This document shows, piece after piece, positions 37,052 through 49,495 of a stretch of DNA of 64,000 bases. Origin of the DNA: Chlorobiaceae bacterium (lineage in GTDB: Bacteria; Bacteroidota; Chlorobiia; Chlorobiales; Chlorobiaceae); assembly GCA_013334865.1 (NCBI GenBank), contig JAAXWS010000004.1, positions 1 to 64,000 of the forward strand, read 5' to 3'. Below the pieces are notes generated by a model, which was not told the DNA's origin, searched no databases, and saw only the letters and a list, made by a program, of their open reading frames with translations. Positions within the stretch are counted from its first letter, which is position 1, and every line of letters begins with the position of its first letter. The position numbers were made by a program, and so were the translations under genes.

Positions 37052-38816
37052 GCCCCGCAACCTGCTGCTCACCCTTTTCCTGCTCGCAACGGCGGCCATG
37101 CTCTCCGCATGTTCGAAACCGAAGGGCGGGCAGCAGCTTTCGGCATCCGCAAGGGATACGACCCTGGTGGTCGCCATGCTCGGCGACGCCGACTACCTCA
37201 ACCCGGTGATCGGCTCGTCGGTGACCTCCGCGAACATCTCCGGGCTCATCTACCCGTCCCTGCTCCAGAGCGAGTTCGACACTTCGACCGGCCTGCTCAA
37301 CTACCTTGCGCTCGAAAAGAGCCTTCGTCCGGTTACCAGGGGGGCCGACGGTGCCCGTTCGCCCAAAGGCGCCCTGGCAAGGAGCTGGAGCATGGCGCCC
37401 GACCACAAATCCATCACCTACATCCTCAGGAGCGACGCCCTCTGGGAGGACGGCAAACCGGTCGTTGCGGGCGATTTCAAGTTCGCCTACCGTATGTACG
37501 GCAACCCGGTGATCGCAAGCCCCCGCCAGCAGTACCTCGCCGAGCTCTTGGGCGCCGAGAAGGGCGCGGTGGATTTCGACCGCGCCATCGAGACCCCGAA
37601 CGACACCACGCTGGTGTTCCATTTCCACAAGCCGGTGCCCGAGCACCTCGCCCTGTTCCACACTTCGCTCACTCCGCTGCCAGAGCATGTCTGGAAGGAG
37701 GTCAAGCCGCAGGAGTTCCGGGAGTCGAAGCTCAACATGCGCCCGGTGGGATCGGGCCCCTACCGCCTGGCCGGCTGGAGCAAGCAGCAGGAGGTGACCC
37801 TTTCGTCGAACGCTACCTGCGTGCTGCCCAAGCCTGGCAACATCAGGAGGATCATGTTCCGCGTCGTGCCCGACTACACCGTTCGGCTTACGCAGCTCCA
37901 GACCGGGGCGGTTGACGTGGTCGAGAACGTGAAGCCCGAGGATTTCGGGGCGGTCAGGAAGGCGAATCCCGGCATCGAGGTCAGGACGGTCGGCCTCAGG
38001 GTTTTCGATTACGTCGGCTGGTCGAACATCGACCACGACTGGTACCACAAGACCGGCAAGGTCAGGCCGCACCCGCTCTTCGGCTCCCCTGCGGTGCGCG
38101 TTGCCCTGACCCACGCGATCGACCGCGAAGCGATCATCGACGGCTACCTCGGCAGCTACGGCACGGTCTGCAACACCGACATCTCGCCGTCCCTGAAGTG
38201 GGCCTACGACGACACGATCAAGCCGCACGGCTATGATCCGGCCCTAGCCGCCATGATGCTCGAGCAGGAGGGGTGGATCCCCGGCCCCGACGGCATCCGG
38301 CAGAAGAACGGCCGCAAGTTCAGCTTCACGCTCTACACCAACGCCGGCAACGACCGCCGGAACTATGCCTGCGTGGTGATCCAGCAGAACCTGAGGGAGA
38401 TCGGCATCGACTGCAGGATCGAGATGCAGGAGTCCAACGTCTTTTTCGAGAACCTGCAGTCGCGCAACCTCGACGCCTGGATGGCCGGCTGGTCGATCGG
38501 CCTCGAGATCGATCCTCTCGACGTCTGGGGTTCGGACCTCGAGAAGAGCCGCTTCAACTTCACCGGTTACCGGAACCCGAGGATCGAGCAGCTCAGCGAG
38601 CTTGCCAAGTCGAAGATGCGGATCGAGGACGCCCGCCCCTACTGGGTCGAGTACCAGCAGATCCTGCATCGCGACCAGCCGGTCACTTTCCTCTACTGGA
38701 TCAGGGAGACCCACGGCTTCAACCGCCGTATCCAGGGAGCGGTGCTGAACATCTCGGGTACCTTCTACAACATCGACGACTGGACCCTCAAACCGTCGGC
38801 AAACGCCGCTCCGTAA
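37032..38816 (+). CDS. oppA: Peptide/oligopeptide-binding lipoprotein (SBP family 5)
   Basis: A 594-residue extracytoplasmic solute-binding protein. A lipoprotein signal ends in LLSAC-type lipobox (TAAMLSAC, cysteine near residue 27). The SBP_bac_5 domain shows LARSWSMAPD, ITYILRSDALWEDGKPVVAGDFKFAYR and the later YDPALAAMMLEQEGW. It should capture peptides or another oligomer at the cell surface. Two adjacent ATG codons at 37032 and 37035 are both possible starts; both lie within the end of hprK. The permease gene follows after seven bases. Confidence 0.9.
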   Translation: MMTTSNKPRNLLLTLFLLATAAMLSACSKPKGGQQLSASARDTTLVVAMLGDADYLNPVIGSSVTSANISGLIYPSLLQSEFDTSTGLLNYLALEKSLRPVTRGADGARSPKGALARSWSMAPDHKSITYILRSDALWEDGKPVVAGDFKFAYRMYGNPVIASPRQQYLAELLGAEKGAVDFDRAIETPNDTTLVFHFHKPVPEHLALFHTSLTPLPEHVWKEVKPQEFRESKLNMRPVGSGPYRLAGWSKQQEVTLSSNATCVLPKPGNIRRIMFRVVPDYTVRLTQLQTGAVDVVENVKPEDFGAVRKANPGIEVRTVGLRVFDYVGWSNIDHDWYHKTGKVRPHPLFGSPAVRVALTHAIDREAIIDGYLGSYGTVCNTDISPSLKWAYDDTIKPHGYDPALAAMMLEQEGWIPGPDGIRQKNGRKFSFTLYTNAGNDRRNYACVVIQQNLREIGIDCRIEMQESNVFFENLQSRNLDAWMAGWSIGLEIDPLDVWGSDLEKSRFNFTGYRNPRIEQLSELAKSKMRIEDARPYWVEYQQILHRDQPVTFLYWIRETHGFNRRIQGAVLNISGTFYNIDDWTLKPSANAAP

Positions 38817-38823
38817 GAATCTT

Positions 38824-39792
38824 ATGGCCACGTATATCCTGAGGCGTCTCCTGATCGCCGTGCCCCTGGTGTTCGGGGTGCTGACCCTGACCTTCTTCAT
38901 CATCAGGCTTGCTCCCGGCGACCCTGCGGCATTTTTCATCCAGCCGGGCATCAGCCCGAACGTTGCCGAGCAGATCCGCCAGCAGTACGGCCTGAACGAC
39001 CCGATTCCGATCCAGTACCTCAAGTGGCTCGGCAACGTGCTGCACGGCGATTTCGGCCGCAGCTTCAGCCGCGCCCAGCAGCCGGTCTTCGACGTGATCT
39101 CGGAGGCGCTTCCCGTGACCATGTCCATTGCCGTGCTGACACTTGTCGCCAACTTCGTGTTCGGCATCGTCATCGGGGTGATATCGGCCGTCAGGCAGAA
39201 CAGCTTCCTCGACCGTTTCCTCACCGTCACGGCGCTTTTCTTCTACTCGATGCCCGAGTTCTGGTTCGCCCTGATGATGATCATCCTGTTCGCCCTCAAG
39301 CTCCCGCTCTTTCCGGTCTCGGGGCTCAACGAGGTGGGCGCCGAGAGCTACGGGCCGTTCGGCTTTTTCCTCGACCGCATCTGGCACCTGGCGCTTCCGG
39401 TCACGGTGCTCAGCATCAACGGCGCGGCAGGCATCGCCAGGTACGTCAGGGGCAGCATGCTCGAGGTGATCCGGCAGGACTACATCCGCACCGCGCGCGC
39501 CAAAGGCCTTTCAGAGAGGGCTGTCATCCTGAAGCACGCCCTTCGCAACGCAATGCTGCCGGTGGTGACGCTCATGGGCAGCTCGCTGCCCTTCATCTTC
39601 AGCGGCGCCCTCTTCATCGAGGTGATTTTCGCATTCCCCGGCATGGGGCGTGTGACCGTCGAGGCGATCTTCGCCCGCGACTATCCCCTGATCATCGCCA
39701 ACACCTTCGTCTCCGGTACCCTGATCGTGCTGGGCAACCTGATGGCCGACGTGATGTATGCCGTGGTTGATCCGAGGATCAAACTGAATTGA
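38824..39792 (+). CDS. oppB: ABC transporter permease, OppB/DppB type
   Basis: A 322-residue inner-membrane permease with six predicted helices, starting MATYILRRLLIAVPLVFGV as in the family, with PGDPAAFFIQPG in the first periplasmic loop and the EAA-type cytoplasmic loop DYIRTARAKGLSERAVILKHALRNA. It pairs with OppA encoded seven bases upstream. The second permease (OppC/DppC) expected next is absent: a 129-bp gap and then ruvB follow. The ATPase OppF is at 23076. Confidence 0.93.
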   Translation: MATYILRRLLIAVPLVFGVLTLTFFIIRLAPGDPAAFFIQPGISPNVAEQIRQQYGLNDPIPIQYLKWLGNVLHGDFGRSFSRAQQPVFDVISEALPVTMSIAVLTLVANFVFGIVIGVISAVRQNSFLDRFLTVTALFFYSMPEFWFALMMIILFALKLPLFPVSGLNEVGAESYGPFGFFLDRIWHLALPVTVLSINGAAGIARYVRGSMLEVIRQDYIRTARAKGLSERAVILKHALRNAMLPVVTLMGSSLPFIFSGALFIEVIFAFPGMGRVTVEAIFARDYPLIIANTFVSGTLIVLGNLMADVMYAVVDPRIKLN

Positions 39793-39921
39793 TGGAGTGT
39801 GGGCTTAATGCATCCAGAGACGTGTTACCTGTTCAATCGCAATCGATGTGAAGGTACACCTTGAATTCATCCGTCAGATTTGACCCGAAATGATACCAGA
39901 ACCCGATAAACCTTCTCGTGC

Positions 39922-40965
39922 GTGAGGATTGAACTGTTGAATACCGCTGCCGACCCGACCGAGGTCAGGTTCGAGGAGCAGATACGGCCGCAGAGCATGA
40001 CCGATTTTGCCGGCCAGAAGAAGCTGACCGACAACCTGAAGGTCTTCATCAAGGCGGCAAGGAAGCGCGGCGACGCGCTGGACCACGTGCTGCTGTCAGG
40101 TCCTCCCGGTCTCGGCAAGACCACGCTGGCCCATATCATCGCGGCCGAGATGGGGGGAGGCATCAAGATCACCTCGGGACCGCTCATCGACAAGCCCGGC
40201 AACCTCGCCGGCCTCCTGACGAGCATGAAGAAGGGTGACATCCTCTTCATCGACGAGATCCACCGCCTCGCTCCAGCCGTCGAGGAGTACCTCTACTCGG
40301 CCATGGAGGATTTCCGCATCGACATCCTGCTCGACAGCGGCCCGGCCTCCCGCGCCGTGCAGCTCAAGCTCGAACCCTTCACGCTGGTCGGGGCCACCAC
40401 CCGTGCAGGACTGCTGACCTCGCCCCTCCGGGCGCGATTCGGCATCAACAGCCGCCTCGACTACTACTCCCCCGAACTGCTTCAGAAGATCGTCGTCAGG
40501 TCAGCAGCGATCCTCGATATCGGCATTGACGAGGAAGCTGCCATGGAGGTCGCAGGCCGCTCCCGTGGCACTCCCCGCATTGCCAACCGCCTGCTCCGGC
40601 GTGCAAGGGATTTCGCCCAGGTCGCCAACGAAGAGGCGATCTCCCTGCAGACCGCCCGCCTGACGCTCGAATCCCTCGAAATCGACGAGGGGGGGCTGGA
40701 CGACATGGACAAGAAGATCCTGCAGGCCATCGTGCAGAAGTTCAGCGGCGGCCCGGTCGGCGTCGCGTCGCTGGCCGTGTCGGTCGGCGAGGAGCAGGAC
40801 ACCATCGAGGAGGTCTACGAACCGTATCTCATCCAGATGGGTTACCTCTCCAGGACGCCCCGCGGCCGGGTCGCCACCCCGCTCGCCATGGCCAGGTTCG
40901 GCCCCCCGCTCCACCGTCAGGGCAACGGCCCACTGTTCGACGAGGCTGGCGGCGATGCCTCCTGA
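39922..40965 (+). CDS. ruvB: Holliday junction branch migration ATPase RuvB
   Basis: A 347-residue AAA+ motor of the RuvAB complex. Walker A is GPPGLGKT (60-67), Walker B is ILFIDEIHRL, the arginine finger region is GATTRAGLLTSPLRARFG, and the C-terminal winged helix carries RTPRGRVAT. It starts with GTG at 39922, which yields RIELLNTAADP as expected in the group; no better in-frame start lies upstream. Its 3' end overlaps the TPR gene by 11 bp. Confidence 0.96.
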   Translation: MRIELLNTAADPTEVRFEEQIRPQSMTDFAGQKKLTDNLKVFIKAARKRGDALDHVLLSGPPGLGKTTLAHIIAAEMGGGIKITSGPLIDKPGNLAGLLTSMKKGDILFIDEIHRLAPAVEEYLYSAMEDFRIDILLDSGPASRAVQLKLEPFTLVGATTRAGLLTSPLRARFGINSRLDYYSPELLQKIVVRSAAILDIGIDEEAAMEVAGRSRGTPRIANRLLRRARDFAQVANEEAISLQTARLTLESLEIDEGGLDDMDKKILQAIVQKFSGGPVGVASLAVSVGEEQDTIEEVYEPYLIQMGYLSRTPRGRVATPLAMARFGPPLHRQGNGPLFDEAGGDAS

Positions 40966-42709
40966 TTCCCGTCGAATCCGGCGCCGGAAGGCCCTTGCCC
41001 TCCCGAAGACCTGGCTCATCGTCCTCTGGATGCTGACCGGTTTCGCACTGGCGACAGCTGCCCCTGCTTCTGGCGATTCCAGGTCTGGCAACCTCGGGCA
41101 GCTCAATCCCGCCGCACAGGATTCCGGTATGCGCGCCTACATCAAGGGCTCCTTCCAGGCCATGAAAGGTGATTACTGGGGAGCCATCGAGACCTTCCGT
41201 AAGATCACCACCGCTTCGCCGGCCGAAGCCGCTGCAGTCAGGTACTCCATCTCCAAAGCCTTCGCCTCCCTTTCGGTCGCGGACTCGGCAAGGGTGCATG
41301 GCGAGGCGGCCGTCAGGCTGGACGCGGGAAACAGCCACTACGTGAGGCACCTGGCCCGCCTTGCCCATGATATGCAGGATTTCGGCCGGGCTGCCGAACT
41401 TTACGGCCAGGCTGCCGCCGCCGACCCGGAGCGGACGGAGATCCTCTATTCCCAGGCGCTCGAGTATGTCGCAGCGAACAGGCCTGCCGAAGCGCTCGAT
41501 GTTTTCTCGAAGCTCCTCGATCGGGACCACCTCGACGAGAAGGCCCTTTCCCAGATGCTGTGGCTGCAGATCGCCCTCAAGCGATACCCGGAGGCCATCG
41601 ACACCCTGAACCGGCTGACCGCAGCCTCCGGGAACAGCCAGAAGCTCAGGCTGACGCTCGGCCAGCTGTACGACCTTTCCGGCAAGGGGGAAATGGCCGT
41701 AGAAACCTACAGGGGAATCATCGCTGAGGATCGGAGCGCGGTGCCCGCCTGGGTCGCCCTCTTCGATCTGCGGATACGGACGGGCAACCGGGACGGGCTG
41801 ATTCTTGAATATCGTGAGTTCGACGCCGTCGCCCCGCCCGATGTGGGGCGCTCCATAGAGGTGGCGAGGATTTTCGCCGTCCGCTCCGAACAGGACTCCC
41901 TCTACACCGCCCCCGCAGCCATGATGCTTGCCGAACTCTCCTCCAGGCATCCCGGAGACGCCAGGGTGTACCTGGTGCGCGGGGCATTCGAGATGACTCG
42001 TCGGATGTACGGCCCGGCGGCGGCAAGCTTCGGCAGGGCCGTCACGCTCTCCCCAGGGGAGGTTGCCGGGTGGGAAAACCTGGTGATGGCTGGCCTGGAG
42101 CTCAAGGATAAACCCATGGTTTTCCGGGCGATCTCGAGGGCGAAACGGGCTCTGCCCCGTCAGCACCTCAGGCTCAGCGTGCTCGAAGGATATGCCCTGC
42201 TGCACACCGGTTCGCCAGCAAGGGCTGCACGGATCCTCGAGCCGGTTGCGACCCGCAAAAAAGGGAGCCTTGACGATGTCCTCCTGATCCAGGCGAACAC
42301 CTCGCTCGCCATGGCTTACGATCAGACTGGCCGGCACCGGCGCAGCGGCGTTGCCTATTCCAGGGTTCTTGAACTCGATGCCCACAATGCGCTGGCCATG
42401 AACAACCTCGCTTACCTCTACGCCGAAGAGGGGATCATGCTCCAGCAGGCGCTGCGCTTCGCCCGGAATGCCGTCCTGCTCGAACCGGAGAACGGCGTCT
42501 TCCTCGACACGCTCGGCTGGGTACACTACCGCCTCGGCAGCTATGAAGCCGCCAGGGAGATGCTCGAAAAGGCGATCGCCACAGGTATCAGGGAGGAGGA
42601 GGTCTATCGCCACATGGGGAAGACCTATGAAAAGCTGGGTGAACCCGACAAGGCCAGGGAGATGCTCGACAAAGCCAACGGCATGAAGGGCAAGCCTTCG
42701 GTGCCCTGA
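40955..42709 (+). CDS. Exported TPR-repeat protein
   Basis: A 584-residue protein with a hydrophobic signal or anchor segment (about 18-38, TWLIVLWMLTGFALATAA) followed by about twelve tetratricopeptide-like helical pairs. The repeats are clearest at 60-110, 118-190 and 455-570 (for example ALAMNNLAYLYAEEG and AREMLEKAIATG). TPR arrays are protein-binding scaffolds; this one is probably periplasmic. Partners and function cannot be told from sequence. It overlaps ruvB by 11 bp, although a functional link to branch migration is unlikely. A short copy of the dispersed hairpin repeat begins two bases after its stop. Confidence 0.8.
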   Translation: MPPDSRRIRRRKALALPKTWLIVLWMLTGFALATAAPASGDSRSGNLGQLNPAAQDSGMRAYIKGSFQAMKGDYWGAIETFRKITTASPAEAAAVRYSISKAFASLSVADSARVHGEAAVRLDAGNSHYVRHLARLAHDMQDFGRAAELYGQAAAADPERTEILYSQALEYVAANRPAEALDVFSKLLDRDHLDEKALSQMLWLQIALKRYPEAIDTLNRLTAASGNSQKLRLTLGQLYDLSGKGEMAVETYRGIIAEDRSAVPAWVALFDLRIRTGNRDGLILEYREFDAVAPPDVGRSIEVARIFAVRSEQDSLYTAPAAMMLAELSSRHPGDARVYLVRGAFEMTRRMYGPAAASFGRAVTLSPGEVAGWENLVMAGLELKDKPMVFRAISRAKRALPRQHLRLSVLEGYALLHTGSPARAARILEPVATRKKGSLDDVLLIQANTSLAMAYDQTGRHRRSGVAYSRVLELDAHNALAMNNLAYLYAEEGIMLQQALRFARNAVLLEPENGVFLDTLGWVHYRLGSYEAAREMLEKAIATGIREEEVYRHMGKTYEKLGEPDKAREMLDKANGMKGKPSVP

Positions 42710-42710
42710 T

Positions 42711-42740
42711 CTTACATTCAGGAGGGTTTCAACCCGGGGG
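42711..42740 (-). repeat. Dispersed hairpin repeat, short form
   Basis: Read on the minus strand: CCCGGGTTGAAACCCTCCTGAATGTAAG. It fuses the GGGT-TGAA-ACCC hairpin to the CTCCTGAATGTAAG tail of the element at 1-178 and 57515-57593, without the middle part. It starts right after the TPR gene stop. Confidence 0.7.
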
Positions 42741-42772
42741 AGAGGAGAGATATTTAATTACAGTCTCCAACC

Positions 42773-42808
42773 AACGAAAAAAGCGGCCATGCAGCCGCTT
42801 TTTTCGTT
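42773..42808. terminator. Bidirectional terminator between TPR gene and nifJ
   Basis: A perfect 15-bp stem (AACGAAAAAAGCGGC / GCCGCTTTTTTCGTT) with a six-base loop. The A and T runs inside the stem serve both convergent genes, whose stops are at 42709 and 42832. Confidence 0.88.
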
Positions 42809-42831
42809 GATGCCCTTGTACATCGGGCCGA

Positions 42832-46389
<3,558 letters not shown>

Positions 46390-46504
46390 AAGATCAAAAA
46401 CTGGATTATGATTTGATGGGACGTACACGTTTCTCGACCTATAAACCACGAAGGTACAGGAAAGTGTTCCAATCGCAGGTAAGAAAGCTTCGAGTGTGCT
46501 TTTT

Positions 46505-46533
46505 AAGATAGGAAAAAAACTGATATACTTCAA
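46505..46533 (-). promoter_or_regulatory. Candidate promoter of nifJ
   Basis: On the minus strand TTGAAG (46528-46533), a 17-bp spacer and TATCTT (46505-46510), leaving a leader of about 110 bases before the nifJ start. The match is moderate. The same 217-bp gap also serves the divergent rlmB. Confidence 0.4.
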
Positions 46534-46606
46534 TTCGGTCGACTTTTTGCCGGCAGGGGCTGTTGGCGTCGATTTTGTATGAAACCAAGCACATCCGGAG
46601 GTTTTT

Positions 46607-47380
46607 TTGGATAAATCAGGCAATGCCGTCGCCACGGCACAGAAGCATTCCGAACAGGTTGTGTACGGCCGCAACGCCGTGGTCGAGCTGCTTCAGTCGA
46701 AGCCCGAGAGCGTCGAGAAGATCTACCTGCAGTTCAATACGGCGCATCCAAAGCTCAAGGAGATCGTCATCACGGCAAGGAGGCTGAAGATCCCTTGCGG
46801 CAAGGCCCGGATGGAGAAGCTTACCGAACTGTCCGGTACGGCCAAGAACCAGGGGGTCTGTGCCCTCATCAGCAGCGTCACCTACTACGGGATTGAAGAG
46901 GTTCTTGCCGCGCCGCGGAACACGGCTCCGCTGCTCGTTGTCCTGGACGGACTCGAAGACCCGCATAACGTGGGGGCGATCGTGAGGACCTCGGAAGCTG
47001 TCGCTGCGGACGCGGTCATCATGATCGAAGGCAAGGGTGCGCCCGTCAACGCCACCGTACACAAAGCTTCGGCCGGAGCGCTCTCGCACATGCGCGTCTG
47101 CAAGGTGAAGAGCCTCGTCAAGTGCCTCGACCTGTTGCGGGAGCGCGGGTTTCAGGTCATCGCGTCCGACATGGATGCCGAGACGAACCACACCGACATC
47201 GACTGGTGCCGTCCGACGGCCCTCGTGATGGGTGCCGAAGGCAGCGGTCTCGGCTCCGAGACCCGCAAGCGCTGCGATTCGGTCGTGCGCATACCGATGG
47301 CCGGCTGCGTCGAGTCGCTCAACGTCAGTGTCGCCACCGGGGTGCTGCTCTATGAGGCGATGCGGCAGCGGCTGGGGTAA
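46607..47380 (+). CDS. rlmB: 23S rRNA 2'-O-ribose methyltransferase, RlmB/TrmH (SpoU) family
   Basis: A 257-residue SPOUT methyltransferase. An N-terminal substrate-binding domain (VYGRNAVVELLQSKP, about 14-28) precedes the knotted catalytic domain with motif 1 HNVGAIVRTSEA, motif 2 LVMGAEGSGL and motif 3 IPMAGCVESLNVSVA. RlmB modifies G2251 of 23S rRNA in the peptidyl transferase centre; a related target is possible. It starts with TTG at 46607, supported by GGAGG at 46597-46601 five bases upstream; no other start precedes the conserved VYGRNAV. Confidence 0.9.
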   Translation: MDKSGNAVATAQKHSEQVVYGRNAVVELLQSKPESVEKIYLQFNTAHPKLKEIVITARRLKIPCGKARMEKLTELSGTAKNQGVCALISSVTYYGIEEVLAAPRNTAPLLVVLDGLEDPHNVGAIVRTSEAVAADAVIMIEGKGAPVNATVHKASAGALSHMRVCKVKSLVKCLDLLRERGFQVIASDMDAETNHTDIDWCRPTALVMGAEGSGLGSETRKRCDSVVRIPMAGCVESLNVSVATGVLLYEAMRQRLG

Positions 47381-47383
47381 GGC

Positions 47384-47503
47384 AGGAAGAAAAGGACTGC
47401 AAGGACAGCAAGGACATCAGGGACGAAGAGCAGGAAGGTTCTGCTCAGTGTCGTATCGTATTTTCTTCCTGCAGTCCATGTAGTCCCTGGAGTCCCTTTT
47501 TCT
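47384..47503. repeat. Opposed GGAC/GTCC nonamer arrays after rlmB
   Basis: Nonamers GGACTGCAA, GGACAGCAA, GGACATCAG step from 47394. After a 40-base gap come GTCC-ending nonamers at 47478 and 47487 in the opposite orientation. The two arrays are partly complementary (GAAGAAAAGGACT-like ends), so the transcript could fold into a long imperfect hairpin. They begin within four bases of the rlmB stop. Confidence 0.6.
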
Positions 47504-47574
47504 TCTCCTCCGGAAAAATGTTACCTTCACCTTCAACGATTGTACTTACCTGAAACCCGTTAACCTGCACCGCC

Positions 47575-47958
47575 ATGAACTTTCCTGAAAATCTCCGCTA
47601 TACCAAGGACCATGAGTGGATCCAGCTTCTTGAGGACGGAGTCACCGCCCTGGTCGGCATCACCGACTTCGCCCAGTCCGAACTCGGCGACATCGTGTTT
47701 GTCGAAACCAAACCGGTAGGGACGAAGGTTGGCGAGCATCAGGTCTTCGGCACCGTTGAGGCGGTCAAGACAGTCGCGGACCTTTACGCTCCGGTTGCCG
47801 GAGAGATCGTGGCTGTCAACGAGGCGCTCGACGCTGCCGAAATCGTCAACAGCAGCCCCTACGGGGATGGCTGGATCGTGAAGCTTAAGGTTGACAGCCC
47901 TGATGCAGTTGACGCCCTGCTTTCGCCCGCGGATTACCGTGCGCTTATCGGCGAGTAA
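47575..47958 (+). CDS. gcvH: Glycine cleavage system H protein
   Basis: A 127-residue lipoyl carrier that shuttles the aminomethyl group between the P, T and L proteins of glycine cleavage. The lipoylated lysine is Lys65 in [16 protein letters not shown], and the N-terminal YTKDHEWI is typical. gcvPA follows after 43 bp. GcvT and the second P subunit are not in the window. No glycine riboswitch is apparent upstream, where the rlmB repeat arrays lie. Confidence 0.96.
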   Translation: MNFPENLRYTKDHEWIQLLEDGVTALVGITDFAQSELGDIVFVETKPVGTKVGEHQVFGTVEAVKTVADLYAPVAGEIVAVNEALDAAEIVNSSPYGDGWIVKLKVDSPDAVDALLSPADYRALIGE

Positions 47959-48001
47959 GGAAGCCCAGGTTTTACCAATAGAATCCAGGACTAATAACCA
48001 C

Positions 48002-49336
48002 ATGCCTTTCATTGTCAACACGGATGCCGACAGGGCGGAGATGCTCCGGCAGATCGGCGTCGGGAGCTTCGGGGATCTTGTCGTGGACATTCCCGAAGAG
48101 ATTCGCCTGACGCGTGCCCTCGACCTTTTCCCGGCCATGGGCGAGCCCGAGGCCAGGCGCCTGCTCGAGCAGCTTTCGATGCGCAACGGAAGCACCGCAG
48201 ACCATGTGAGCTTCCTCGGCGGCGGAGCGTATGACCACTTCATCCCGGCAGCGGTCAAGACCATCTCCTCCCGCAGCGAGTTCTACACAGCCTACACGCC
48301 CTACCAGGCAGAGGTGTCGCAGGGTACCCTGCAGGCTATCTACGAGTACCAGAGCATGGTTTGCCGACTGTACGGCATGGACGTCGCCAACGCGTCGATG
48401 TACGACGGCGCGACGGCCCTCGCCGAAGCGGCCCTGATGGCCGTGAACATCACGGGGCGCAACGGCGTCGTTGTGGCAGGCAAGCTGAACCCCTACGGTT
48501 ACCAGGTGCTCGAGACCTATCTCGAGGCCTCCTGCGAGCGCCCGCTGGTGCAGAACGTCATCCGGGATGGTATCGGCAGTGTCGACTCCCTGAAGGCGCT
48601 GGTCACGAACGATACCGCAGCGGTCATCGTACAGCAGCCGAACTTCTACGGCCGCCTCGAAGAGGTCGAAGAGATCGGCAGGATCGCCCGCGAGCACGGT
48701 GCCCTGTTCATCGTCTCGGCAGACCCGGTCTCACTCGGCATGCTCGAGGCTCCGGGCAATTACGGTGCGGACATCGCGGTGGGCGAGGGCCAGGTTCTGG
48801 GCAACGCCCAGAGCTTCGGCGGCCCCTACCTCGGCATTTTCACCGTCAAGCAGCAGCATGTGCGCAAGATTCCCGGCCGCCTCGTCGGCATGACGAAGGA
48901 CAAGGAGGGCGAGGACGGCTTCATCCTGACGCTCCAGACCAGGGAGCAGCATATCCGCCGCGAGAAGGCGACCTCGAACATCTGCTCGAACCAGGCGCTC
49001 TGCGCGCTGCAGGCGGTGGTCTGGATGTCGCTGCTCGGGAAGGAGGGGGTGCGTGATGTCGCCCTTCGTTCCGCACAGAAGGCCCATTACCTGGCGGAGA
49101 AGATCGCCGCGCTTCCGGGGTACTCCCTGAAATTTTCCGGTCCCTTCTTCCGCGAATTCGTGGTCGAAACCCCGGTCGCCCCGTCGAGGATCGTCGGCGG
49201 CCTGCTCGACAAAAAAATCTTCGCCGGCATCGACCTCGCTCCGTTCGGCGAGAGCGGGCTGCTCGTCGCGGTCACCGAAAAGCGAACCCGCGAGGAGCTG
49301 GACAGGTTCGTCGAGGAACTCGCTGCCTTGGCGTAA
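48002..49336 (+). CDS. gcvPA: Glycine dehydrogenase (decarboxylating) subunit 1
   Basis: A 444-residue N-terminal half of the split P protein, which decarboxylates glycine with PLP in complex with GcvPB. Typical motifs are [40 protein letters not shown] and the C-terminal [13 protein letters not shown]. The PLP lysine resides on the B subunit, not seen here. The start at 48002 ([15 protein letters not shown]) is preferred over an in-frame ATG at 47891 within gcvH. It closes the gcvH-gcvPA unit with a strong terminator. Confidence 0.95.
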   Translation: MPFIVNTDADRAEMLRQIGVGSFGDLVVDIPEEIRLTRALDLFPAMGEPEARRLLEQLSMRNGSTADHVSFLGGGAYDHFIPAAVKTISSRSEFYTAYTPYQAEVSQGTLQAIYEYQSMVCRLYGMDVANASMYDGATALAEAALMAVNITGRNGVVVAGKLNPYGYQVLETYLEASCERPLVQNVIRDGIGSVDSLKALVTNDTAAVIVQQPNFYGRLEEVEEIGRIAREHGALFIVSADPVSLGMLEAPGNYGADIAVGEGQVLGNAQSFGGPYLGIFTVKQQHVRKIPGRLVGMTKDKEGEDGFILTLQTREQHIRREKATSNICSNQALCALQAVVWMSLLGKEGVRDVALRSAQKAHYLAEKIAALPGYSLKFSGPFFREFVVETPVAPSRIVGGLLDKKIFAGIDLAPFGESGLLVAVTEKRTREELDRFVEELAALA

Positions 49337-49350
49337 TCGCCAACTGCTGA

Positions 49351-49390
49351 AAAAAAGAAAGGCCGCCTCTGCAGGTGGCCTTTCTTTTTT
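49351..49390 (+). terminator. Terminator of gcvPA
   Basis: A stem of about 18 bp (AAAAAAGAAAGGCCGCCT / AGGTGGCCTTTCTTTTTT, one G.T pair) with a four-base loop and a T run of eight, 14 bases after the stop. Confidence 0.88.
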
Positions 49391-49417
49391 TTAGATCTCG
49401 AAACGCGAGACAGCATG

Positions 49418-49483
49418 CTGGGGTCAGGTCTTGTATTTTAGCGTTTGCGAAGCAAAATGCTAAAATACAAGACCTGACCCCAG
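49418..49483. repeat. 66-bp palindromic element, copy 1
   Basis: Two perfect 25-base arms (49418-49442 and 49459-49483, left arm beginning CTGGGGTCAGGTCTTGTATT) enclose a 16-base centre that can pair further (GTTTGC GAA GCAAA). A second copy at 63621-63684 is identical except for one compensated base pair. It lies between the gcvPA terminator and the dapA stop. Confidence 0.9.
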
Positions 49484-49495
49484 CTTTTTAGTTAG

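Noticed and set aside
39793-39921. Remnant of oppC between oppB and ruvB
   Set aside because: The gap is only 129 bp and shows no permease-like translation in any frame.
46390-46674. 95-residue N-terminal extension of POR
   Set aside because: It does not match the family, runs through the likely promoter and AT-rich leader, and the start at 46389 gives the standard N-terminus.
47470-47574. Glycine riboswitch before gcvH
   Set aside because: The gap contains the rlmB-end repeat arrays and no recognisable tandem aptamer pattern.
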